A DNA stretch of 64,000 nt from Symsagittifera roscoffensis (lineage: Eukaryota > Xenacoelomorpha > Acoela > Convolutidae): the NCBI RefSeq assembly GCF_963678635.1, contig NC_087063.1:34136540-34200539 (forward strand), written 5' to 3'. Under the pieces are notes generated by a model. It was not told the origin of the DNA. It did no database searches and saw only the letters and a program-made list of their open reading frames with translations. This document shows, piece after piece, positions 43,514 through 52,928 of the stretch. Position numbers and translations under genes: made by a program. Positions within the stretch are counted from its first letter, which is position 1. Each line of letters begins with the position of its first letter.

Positions 43514-44892
43514 ACAATTTTATTACCCTCCAACAACAACCCTACCACCTTAACACCCCGACCATAAACCAAATCTCCTCCACTACAACTTCATCCAATC
43601 CCCCTACACCCTCTTCAAATTATACTGAATCATTAGCACCATCATCCACATCAACTGAATCCTCACTCAACACTAATAGAGCTTACCGCACTTTTAAAAG
43701 AAAGTTCCCCAACCATCCTTTCCCAGCAAAACCAGGAACAGCCCGTGAATACATCAACCACCCCCAGCATACTAACACTAGAGAATTTTTAGCTATCACT
43801 TTACCCTCATTTCCACAATACACCTTAAACACCCCTCATGACGCTAACGAAACACGCAACTTTGTAGACGAATACGTTTTAATGCCCACTCTCTCTTGGA
43901 CCTCATACTATCATTTCACTAACCCTCTTTGCTTACCTTTAACCAACACATCCATCGATATAGACCGAAACAAAGACATGCTATATCGACTAACTACACC
44001 ACTCACCGCTAGACAATTTACTTACGTAGGATATAAAAAATCACTAAAAATACACACTGCACCTAGAACTAATGAATATACACTAGAATACTACGATCAC
44101 AACATCATCAGAGCTAACCAAGATCAATTCTTAGACGACGATCGCTTCGCTAACCCACAAATCACCGAGAAATTTTTCATCAAGACACCATATGTATTTA
44201 CACTAAACATCTTCGACCGAAAGTTTGATCACATTATTTCAGAAGCACTAACAAGCACACAAGCGTACGAAAGTTTTAAAGAACGCTTCCAAATCTTTTC
44301 ACTAACCTTTCATTTCCTTGCACCACACGAAAGAGATTTACACTGCTCACACGATATTATGTTGCAAACTAAACAAACACATACATACAGTTACTATCGT
44401 TTCATCCAAAATCACTTTGACCTCCACACACCCTCTAGACAACCACACCATCGCTTTCAATTCATCAATTCAAAATACACTTCACCGTATTTCCTAAATT
44501 TCACATATTGTATTAAAGATACTAACCTTCATGGTATTCTTCGTAACTATGACCCCATAACCCAAATGTACATTTTCTGCCCCATCACCAAGACCTTCAA
44601 CGCCGAAGAATCCCGACCCTTCCTTATCCCGCACGAGTTTGTACAGCCTATAGAAATCCCCATTTTAGAATTCATCCACAACACTAAATTTAACCACAAA
44701 TTATATAACTTAATCCAAAACACACCTTATGAGTTTGCAGTAGGCACTGAAGAACTAACCACTATTAAGGCACTTCAATTGCTTTGGCCACTGCTTCAAA
44801 CTAAAAATATCATTCGCATCTTAGCTAAACTACTAACAACTTCAGAACTAATTCACGATATCTTCCCCCACGGTTTTTTCCCCGACGACTAA
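43354..44892 (+). CDS. Accessory protein, about 500 residues, unknown family
   Basis: Open from 43,354 to the TAA at 44,890-44,892. The nominal first start (43,390) is a TTG, and no ATG occurs near the beginning, so expression must come from the preceding frame or from splicing. The first 110 residues are S/T/P-rich and look disordered. From about residue 115 to 500 the protein looks globular, rich in F, Y, H and T, with a hydrophobic C-terminal region (IKALQLLWPLLQTKNIIRILAKLL). No signal peptide, membrane span, zinc motif or catalytic signature is evident. This is the largest unexplained gene of the element. A splice-donor consensus follows three bases after its stop. Confidence 0.6.
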   Translation, partial: PSNFSQPPFQPILSNNPDPITPTPSYASQVTPTYSSYHSDQSSPDTPRISPELDNFITLQQQPYHLNTPTINQISSTTTSSNPPTPSSNYTESLAPSSTSTESSLNTNRAYRTFKRKFPNHPFPAKPGTAREYINHPQHTNTREFLAITLPSFPQYTLNTPHDANETRNFVDEYVLMPTLSWTSYYHFTNPLCLPLTNTSIDIDRNKDMLYRLTTPLTARQFTYVGYKKSLKIHTAPRTNEYTLEYYDHNIIRANQDQFLDDDRFANPQITEKFFIKTPYVFTLNIFDRKFDHIISEALTSTQAYESFKERFQIFSLTFHFLAPHERDLHCSHDIMLQTKQTHTYSYYRFIQNHFDLHTPSRQPHHRFQFINSKYTSPYFLNFTYCIKDTNLHGILRNYDPITQMYIFCPITKTFNAEESRPFLIPHEFVQPIEIPILEFIHNTKFNHKLYNLIQNTPYEFAVGTEELTTIKALQLLWPLLQTKNIIRILAKLLTTSELIHDIFPHGFFPDD

Positions 44893-44895
44893 CAG

Positions 44896-44974
44896 GTAAG
44901 TATGAATTAAATGAATATAACTAACTAATTAAAATATTAAAAAACTCACCATTCTTTATTCATGTTTTCTTTAG
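44896..44974 (+). other. 79-bp intron-like segment after last ORF
   Basis: CAG|GTAAGTATG is a near-perfect donor (exon end 44,895) and CATGTTTTCTTTAG is a strong acceptor (ending 44,974). CTAACTAATT at about 44,920 provides a branch-point candidate. The length suits a short invertebrate intron. It lies in the 3' untranslated part of the last ORF. Confidence 0.65.
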
Positions 44975-46505
44975 ATTTTTAGCCTTCATCTTCGATCATC
45001 TGAAAAATTCACAAAAGAAAAATAAAAAATAGCAAACTTCTTCAAAACTGTTTAAGACCCTTTTAACTTTTGCACCAACAATTAAATAAATATAATACCA
45101 ATGCAGTAAATTAATTTATAAAATTTTCCCCCAAAGCAATAAATCTACATATGATGAAAATTTGTATCTTAAAATTCCCCCATTACTAGCAGTAAATTTC
45201 CAAATTCTATGCAGTAAATTAATAAAATGCAATTGCAGTACTAACCTTTTGATATTTTCATTCATTCGCACAGAAATTCTATCCACACTCACACAGCTCG
45301 CCCACGAAGAATTGTTTAAAATAATGAATTTCAGTTTCAAGTTTTCACACTCAACAACTCTAACATATAAAAACAAGTTTCAAACTTTCCTTTAACCCGG
45401 TTGGAAAGGAATCATATACTAAACAAAACTAACCAACGCAGCTTACCAAATACCACAAATCATAAAATAACAGCATGACTTAGAAAAGGAAACCAACGGT
45501 ACCCAAACCGGATTAACCCAGTTTAAAACTGGATAATTTATTCTTTTGAAGACTATTACAAAGTCTTAGAAAGAGATAATAAAACACAAAAAAGTCGAAA
45601 GACAAACCCATACCACAAACAATTTGCTTTTTGGAAGAAGTACATAACCAACAAGACATAAGTAAAACCACAACAAACCCAACATAAAATGTTGTCACAT
45701 AACAGGACTCCTCATAAAAACCGCATGAAATCATACTCCCACACCTGGCCTAACCCACCAGGAAAGGACGTCCTGAGCATGCTCTATAGCCGGCCTAACC
45801 CACCGCGCTACATCCACGCTTTGTGACCACACCTTTATTTTTAATAAGAGCTACTCAAGGGTGAGTAACTCTTCAAAATAACCGAACTAAAACAAAAAGC
45901 TTTTGTGAAAACAACTAACTAAAATCATTATTAAAAAATATTAAACTAATAAAAGTTTTATAAAATGTAAAATCACATGATGCAATATATAGATCAGAAT
46001 ACAACACCAAGGACGAACATCAAAAGACAAGACGACCTCACTACACTCGAGAGAGAATGACCAACTACAATCGATATGCCGCTCACAATCACAACTCAAA
46101 GGATTTAGAGTACGACTTGACTTCGCAGAAAAGGACTTCATTGAACTAGACCAATGACCACCTCGATGTTCAAGTATACGTACAGATCCGAGTAACCAGG
46201 CATCCCCTCCATGCACAATCTCCACGCCATTCCCGAGCTAGATCAAACACAAAAGAAGTTCTCTCCGAAGAACAGAAAAACCTGACATAGCCAACCATTC
46301 TGAAACCAGAATTGATGCTGTTGCAGAGACTCAGTCGTTGTCACAAGAAGAACACAACGTCTTGTGTCCTCAATTCCAGATCCCTGGAACTTCCTTAACA
46401 AAAAGGAAACAAAAGAAAAATGATGTTCGCCAAATACCAACGTCCATCATCCATCCTTGAACTACAGAAGAACTGTTCTAAAAAACTCTGTAAAACCCGG
46501 ATGGG
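44975..46505 (+). other. Element 3' untranslated region, about 1.5 kb
   Basis: No plus-strand ORF of note; the minus-strand frames are incidental. GCAGTAAATT recurs at several points between 45,103 and 45,240. CCAGTTTAAAACTGG at 45,519-45,533 is a short palindrome. A GC-rich patch with two copies of GGCCTAACCCACC lies at 45,736-45,830. Upstream of the 3' LTR the sequence is CCCGGATGGG, so the polypurine tract is short and weak (GGATGGG). Confidence 0.6.
45736..45830 (+). promoter_or_regulatory. GC-rich structured patch in element 3' UTR
   Basis: In an otherwise AT-rich element, this stretch contains CACCTGGCCTAACCCACCAGG (a CCTGG/CCAGG stem), GGACGTCC (palindrome), GAGCATGCTC (palindrome) and CCGGCCTAACCCACCG in close succession. 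Several hairpins would form in RNA. It could be an RNA export, packaging or stability element; inference only. Confidence 0.45.
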
Positions 46506-46915
46506 TGGAACCTGATCTAAACTATATTTTATGATTGGATAAATTAAATGTTTTACCAATGTAAAGTATTTAATATTAACCAATCATGATCCATCTAACT
46601 AACAACCCACTTATTTGTAAGTGCTGAAGTTACTTGTAATTTCAGCACCAGAGAGATTTGAATTTAACTTAGAAATTAGTTGGACTCTCCCGAGCACTTC
46701 AGCAGCCGCAATAAACCAGTATACCCTAGATCTATTGAGCCTAGCAGAGACTAGTTAAACAACCTGAGACTAGATAGTATAAGAGTAAGATTAGGATCGG
46801 TATTAGACTAAGAAGTTGCACGAATCTATCCGGCCGAAAATAAGATAGCGTGACGAGCAGACGGTGTACCCTATCCGAAATTACTCTATGAGTTATACAC
46901 CCCAGTCCTAACTCA
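46506..46915 (+). repeat. 3' LTR (410 bp)
   Basis: Matches the 5' LTR at 28076-28485 apart from one base near its end (46,912 C where the 5' copy has T). It carries the AATAAA at 46,710 that would end element transcripts. Confidence 0.95.
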
Positions 46916-46919
46916 CTTG
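46916..46919. repeat. Target-site duplication (right), CTTG
   Basis: Matches 28072-28075. Together with TG...CA LTR termini it fixes the element's exact ends. Confidence 0.85.
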
Positions 46920-47860
46920 CACTTTCTTTGCCGTTTTTAATTTTAATGACGACAACTAACCCAAAAAAATAAGATGTAAGGGATCTCTAAAGATGAAGAA
47001 TTTTTTTATGTTTTTTAAGAAAAACAAAAGTTCTATAAAATTGGCAGTTAACTTACAATCTTACCCGAGCTCAGACTCTTTGCCCAGGCCAGAGTCCTGC
47101 TTGACATACTTGTCTCTGAATGTCCTCACAGAGCAATCGACAATCAGGCAAAAAAATTATAGAAATCACATCTAATTCATATGCTTTTTACAGCGATTGA
47201 CTATAGCAAAAAGGTTTTGTATTAGGACCAATGATTGGGACAAAAATTATGAGCAAACACCAGAACACATAAACTAAGTTTTAAACCACATGCAATTGAG
47301 TTCAGATGAAGTATTTACGATACTTTTTGAATCCTCTCAAAATGTTCGAAATAAATATGTCTATAATGCATGCTGACAAAACTATCCCTGGCCAGGCTTT
47401 AAACTATCGGCAAAAAAAAACAGAATAGAATTTGGAATGAGATCCTAAATAGTGTGTATTTTTTAGTGAGTTAGGCCATTTTGTGTGGATCTTAGAATAG
47501 TTTTTTATAACGAAAGAAGGATAATAGACAAATTATCCTTCAAAGAAGGATAAATTTCCTAACAAAGAAGGATACTCAGATGAAAAAAAGCTTCTTGTTG
47601 GTTAAAGTAATTTAAGATTTTGTTTCGTTCTCTTGTTTTTAGTTTATCAAGTTTAGTTTGTAGCAGAAGTTGGAGCTTAATCGAGGGGCGGGGGTGCAAG
47701 GCAACCCGCATGTTATACGAGAGGTTATTGGTTTACGGTCTGCCGTGCTATATATTTATTTGGTAATAAAACCCATAATGTAACAAGATGTAAATTATAA
47801 TTGATAGGGTTTCAGTGATTGCACAAGGGTTGAAGAGTGCCCAAGTCGAGATTTTTCACC
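46920..47860. other. Host flank without recognisable gene
   Basis: AT-rich, stops on all frames apart from short chance frames. A direct triplet of AAAGAAGGATA units sits at 47,513-47,576. Confidence 0.5.
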
Positions 47861-48372
47861 TAATTTGAAGCAAGATTTGAGCGGTTTGAGCGGTTTTGTT
47901 AGACAATTACGCTCAAAATCTTGCTTCAAAATGAGCTGTTTGAGCGGTTTTTTAGATAAACCGCTCAAAAACCGTTCAAATCTTGCGCGGTTTTTGAGCG
48001 GTTTTTTTAGATTAACCGTTCAAAAACCGCTCAAATCGCTCATTTAGAAGCAAGATTTTGAGCATAATTGTCTAAAAAAACGATTTCAACTGTATCTTAG
48101 CATCACATTACCTTTCCGGGCCTTTTTGTTGGTTTTATTCGGTTTTCTTTATAAGACCGCTAAAAAACCGCTTAAAAACCGCTCAAATCTTGCTTGAAAA
48201 ACCGTTCAAAAATCGCCGCAAAAAATTAGCGGTTTTTGAGCGGTTTTTTAAGCAATATTTGAGCGGTTTGAGCGGTTTGAGCGGTTTTTCCAAAAAAAAA
48301 ACGCCCAAACCGCTCAAATCTTGCTGGAAAACCGCTCAAACCGCCCATATCTTGAGCAGCTTTTGAGCGGGA
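47860..48372. repeat. Cryptic satellite of GAGCGGTTTT / AAAACCGCTC
   Basis: The 10-base motif GAGCGGTTTT and its reverse complement AAACCGCTCA occur a few dozen times, in both orientations, with embedded AAGCAAGATTTTGAGC and its inverse. Neighbouring opposite units form many nested hairpins. No ORF is credible; short frames come from the repeat. The sequence continues to 49,940 as AT-rich non-coding DNA. Confidence 0.85.
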
Positions 48373-49940
48373 TCTCGACCCGGGTGACATTTGCGGGGTT
48401 TATGCGTAGAAATGTTTCTTTGGAAAAATTCTGGCGGGTGTTATCTAATTGGTAAATGTCAACGATGTAAAGTCAGTCATAGGAGATTTTGAAAAAAAAA
48501 GATAGTTTTTGTTCATTTTTTTTTAAAACTTCAAAATACACTAAGGTTGGATTTATATTGAGCTATTTTATTTGGTTCTCTAAAAGGAAAAAACAATGCT
48601 AAAACTAGCTAAGACTATCTTGAAACCTAGCTGAAACGCAGCAAAAAAATCCGACTACCGATTACTCGAAAAAAATTTCAAAAACAAAGCTTATTTTGAA
48701 AATAATAACGCACAAATCAATCAAAACAGACTCAGAATCTGTCCAAAAAGTAGATTATTTAAGTTCTATATACAAATATACGTAAATATTTCTGTCCAAG
48801 AAGATATTTACTAAGTCAGCAAAATCAGTTTAAATGCTGAATTTCAGAAAATCTGTGGAACCCAGTTTTATTCAAAAAATGAAAATTAAAGCTCTAATAT
48901 ATAACACTCACTTATACAACTCAGTATCATTTCTGAGAAACCCAATTATTTGCTAGTTGTTCATAAATACAAACTTTTTCACAATCATCATCCTAGTTTT
49001 ATAGATGAGACATATTTGGCGGAAACTTTCATAATCTTTTTTTTGTTTTCTATGAAAAATTTTCAAAACTTTTTTTTTGTTTTTTATTGAAAAGTTTTTT
49101 GCCAGAAAGTGATTTTTTTTATTTATTCACGTGTACTAGCGGTGAATGAAACTTGTTAATGTCTAAATTGCTTTTACAGCAGAAATTTTAATTAAATTTT
49201 CTTCCTCACCTAAGAAAACTTCAAGCCTTGAAGAATATTTATGATTAATGATGCATCTAATACCTTCCACAAAATTTCTCCTGCTTGAAATTAAAAACTA
49301 GAGTAAAATTGTCATTTTTTTCCTTATGACATTTCTAAACAACTTTCTTCAGTCTTCTAAATTTAGGAGAGTTTCGCTTAACTCATCATTTGATAGAAGC
49401 AAAATATTCAATAAGTTTCACACACTTGCCTATAGTTGAAAGTTTGTATCTTCAGATCTGCCCTAGGCTAGATTTTGTAACCAAACTTTCCACAAAAAAT
49501 TCGATTGCCTACATTTCCCGAGAAATTAAAAAAAACAAACAATATTTTTTTCTGTGAAAATCACTGGTCTCGTATTTATAAAAAAAATTATAACCAGGAA
49601 AAAAAACTTTGGCAACCTTTTTTTCCTTTTTCTCGCAATTTATTTCTGAACTGAATCAAAACAGGTACGATAAAATCAAAAAATATTGTAAAAACCTAAA
49701 GATTCAGAAAAATTAATCACTTTCAGTAACCATTCAGAATTTTTCAGTTTGAACATTTAGTAGTTTTTCATAATGTCTCAAGTTTTTTCCAAAACTCTCA
49801 ATATTTTTTCTATGCTCAGATGCATCCTGTTGTGATTCCATATCAAAAGTTTGAATTTCCTGTTTGTGAAAATACATCTGAACACTTTAAATTGCATTTT
49901 CTACTCGTTGTAAAAAAGCGACAACAATGAGACATTGTAG
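48372..49940. other. AT-rich stretch without recognisable gene
   Basis: About 1.6 kb with no open frame over 60 codons on either strand, poly-T and poly-A tracts, no repeats that I could align within the window. Confidence 0.5.
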
Positions 49941-50219
49941 CTAATGAAAAAACTGCACTTCACAAATAAAACACTCATTGACAAGATCCAAAAAGACGAG
50001 GAATGTGTTCGAACAACTGTTTCCAGCGAAATTGATGCATCTGAAAACGGATCTCCAGAAACGGATTTCCAGAAACTTTTGAAATTAAATCCACGGCAGG
50101 AAAGAACTGTTTCTTTAGTCACTGCCAATTATACATTTCAAGGGCGTTGTAAGCCATAATATTCCAGAATCAACCGTTCAAAAAACTACACAGGAACAGA
50201 TCAAATGCATCCTTTTATG

Positions 50220-50311
50220 AACTGATGCATTTTCTGAACAATCAATTGATATTGCTACAGTGTTCGAACACTGTAGCAATATCAAATGATTGTTCAGAAA
50301 ATGCATCAGTT
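50220..50311. repeat. 46-bp-arm palindrome
   Basis: The two halves around TGTTC|GAACA (centre 50,265/50,266) are reverse complements over 46 bases with a single-base difference near the middle of the arm (CAATTG against CAAATG). No spacer. It could be a miniature inverted-repeat element or a recent fold-back. Confidence 0.85.
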
Positions 50312-50326
50312 TAGAAAATGATGTTT

Positions 50327-50571
50327 GGAATTTTTTGTATGAAGTTGAGGCGGAAGGAGACTCATCTTAGATATGGGTGACATTCATCACAAATCGAAAC
50401 TTCAATTTTTCAAGTAAAGGTTTTTTGTTGCTTTCAAAGAAAGAGGATCCTCTTTCTTTGAAAAGCAACAAAAAACCTTTCCTTGAAAAATTGAAGCTTC
50501 GATTTGTGATGAATGTCACCCATATCTAAGATGAGTCTGCTTTCCGTCTCAACTTCATACACAAAATTTCC
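50327..50571. repeat. Imperfect palindrome with arms of about 120 bp
   Basis: Centred on GAGGATCCTC at 50,447/50,448. The left arm reads out TGTATGAAGTTGAGG, ATATGGGTGACATTCATCAC and TTTTTTGTTGC, each mirrored on the right arm. A few mismatches and one small indel. It lies 15 bases from the previous palindrome. Confidence 0.85.
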
Positions 50572-51024
50572 TTCATCTGGTGAAGTAATGAGAAATAAGT
50601 CATGAGTGTAACTGTTTTCAAAACTGGGACCAAACTCCCATTGAAGAAATTTTCAAAGCTTCATACCAAAATTAAGGGGAATCGAACTCACTTCTTAGAA
50701 CGAAATTTTTCTTCAAGAGAGCGATGGTTTTTTTCTAGAAATGGTTCTACTTACTACGTTTGAATTGCTTCTTCAGTTTAACGTTTGGATTTTTTCTACC
50801 ACTTATTGGTTTGTAAACAGTTTTTATTTCAATTACTTTTACAAACTTTTTGAGTTTTTTCCCAAATGTTGGAGCTTTGTAAATGTTTTGAAACGGTTTG
50901 CAGTGAGCACCAAATCTCTTCCACCTACGTGGTGCTGTATTTCCACAAAAAATTGAGCGACCATTGAGCGACAAAATTGAGCGACCACAAAAAATTGAGC
51001 GACCAAAGGAATGGATTTTTTTTT

Positions 51025-52928
51025 TTACAAAAAGACGTAATTTTGCTTGCGAAGAGAAGAAGCACTCAAAAAAAATTTCTGTCGTTTATTCGACCTTCGG
51101 AAGAAGGAATTGAGCCAGAGGCTTAATTCATCTCAATATGAGTTGTTAACCCAGTCTTGAACATCGAACGATCAATACCTTGAAAGACAATTTTTGTGTT
51201 AAAAGACAAAATTTTTGAATTCAAATTTGGATTCAGATGCAGCTGTTGCTTGAAAAACCGAAACTTTTCGAGAACTACAGTGGCGCCAGAGATAAACAGA
51301 ATCAGGAAAAACCAGTTAGAATTCACTTAATTTATCTAAAACAAAACAGTTTTTTGGAAAAAATTCAAAATATTCAAAAACGATGAGAATCCAAAAAATC
51401 TTTGAGACTAAAAAAACCTTATTTAATTTGGAACATCAAAATTTGATGATTAAAGAAGACAAATGCTTCAATTTTTGGGAAAATACTTCAATGATACTTG
51501 TTCTCACCCCAGTTCTTAAATTCAGAGATTCTGCTGATCATTGAAAACTCAAATCGATCATTTATATTAGATTTGTTTGACAATGAACACCTTTGATTTT
51601 CCAATGAAATTGAAGAATTGTGATAATTGGATCATTTACAGCGCAGCAATGTATTTAGGATCAAAGCTGTGGTACAGTGCTGATTTAAAATATCCAGAAA
51701 AAACGAACTAAACTTGAATTTTAAAACACGATTTTCTCGAATTGGGTTCAGATCAGACAAAACTTGAACAGAAAAAATTGCTTAGAATTTCGTCAGATAT
51801 ACTTCGGTGCGTTTTTTTCCGAAACTCTCAACAAAGTCTTACCCTAGAAATGGGTCATTTTGGATTTTTCTAATTAATCAAAAATTAGGCTGAATTTACT
51901 TTGTTAATTGATGGGATTATTATATCACAAGAAGCCTCTTACACAGCCCAACAAAGTTCTCCCAGAGTTAAACTCCAAAAATTGGACTTAATAGTTTAGA
52001 ACATGTTTTTGGATCTCATACTGTAAAATTCATTTTTCTTGGTTATTAAATGGAAATATTTTCACTTATACGGGTTTTTGGAGCTTTATTCCTTGTAGAA
52101 TTTTGTTGGGATGTGTAATAGGCTTCTTGTGCAATTATTATTTCATCAATTAACAAAATAATTTCGGCTTGAGTTTTTGTTAATTAGGAAAACCTAAAGT
52201 GACCAATTTTTAAGGTGAAATTTTGGTTGAGAATTTTGGGAAAAAATTGCACAAAACTAGTTCTGATGAAATTCCAAGCAACTTTTGTTCTCTTCAAATT
52301 TTGTCCAATTTTAATCCAATTCGAGATCATTGTGTTTGAAATTTCAAGTTTTGTTCGTTTTGCCCGGATAATATAAATCAGCACAAGGCTACAGTTTCTA
52401 TCCTTAATATGTTTTTTTTGCTGTGATTGCTCCAATTACCTTAACTCTTCAAATTTATAGGAAAATCGACAGTTTTCAAGATCAAAAAAACTTTAAATTC
52501 ATTGATCGATTTGAGTTTTTTCTCTGAATATAAGAATTGGGGTGAGTACTTTGATCAATTGTGAGTATTTCATAAAATTGAAGCATTTTCCTTCTTTAAT
52601 CGTCAAAATTTGATGTTACAACTTGAATTAGGTTTTTTTAGTCTTTAGTTTTTTCTGGATTCTCGTCTTTTTTGAACATTTTAAATTTTGTTCCGAAAAC
52701 CGTTTCGTTTTAGATAAATTGAGTGATTCCTAACTTGTTATTCCTGATTCTGTTTTTCTCTGCTGCCACTGCAGTTCTGGAAAAGGTTCAATTTTCCAAG
52801 CTACAGCTGCATCTAAATCCAAATTTGAATTCCAAAACTTTGTCTTTTTGCAAAAAGTTTTATTCAAGGTATTGATCGCTAGATGTTCAAGACTGGGTTA
52901 ACAATTCATTTTGAGATAAATTAAACCT
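51025..52928. repeat. Fold-back element, about 1.9 kb with arms of about 0.9 kb
   Basis: The outer segments 51,120-51,440 and 52,620-52,925 are inverted copies at roughly 85-90% by eye (for example GTTAACCCAGTCTTGAACAT on the left, ATGTTCAAGACTGGGTTAAC on the right). The match continues inward to a centre near 52,010 (CACAAGAAGCCT against AGGCTTCTTGTG). No coding capacity. A leading piece (GCTTGCGAAGAG, GTCGTTTATTCGACC) recurs at 52,952 and 55,767. Confidence 0.85.

Larger units (their letters stand above)
28076..46915 (+). mobile_element. Complete 18,840-bp envelope-bearing LTR retroelement
   Basis: Two 410-bp direct repeats beginning TGGAAC and ending CA flank the element and differ at one base (28482 T versus 46912 C). 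Four-base duplications CTTG bracket it. Inside, in order: primer-binding site, leader of about 1.25 kb, a basic 155-residue ORF, a 2,721-codon Gag-Pol ORF, two tiny membrane-protein ORFs, an ATG-less 378-codon ORF, an envelope-like glycoprotein in two frames, an accessory reading region, and an intron-like segment. The pol layout (PR-RT-RH-IN with a GPY motif) is that of Ty3/Gypsy-like elements and retroviruses. Near-identical LTRs show recent insertion. The plus strand is strongly A-rich and G-poor, unlike the host flanks. Confidence 0.95.

Noticed and set aside
47865-48047. 60-codon frame with repeated SGLSGFVRQL
   Set aside because: It is generated entirely by the GAGCGGTTTT repeat.
47860-48372. 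CRISPR-like array
   Set aside because: Repeats occur in both orientations, are very short and have no regular spacers; the DNA is eukaryotic.
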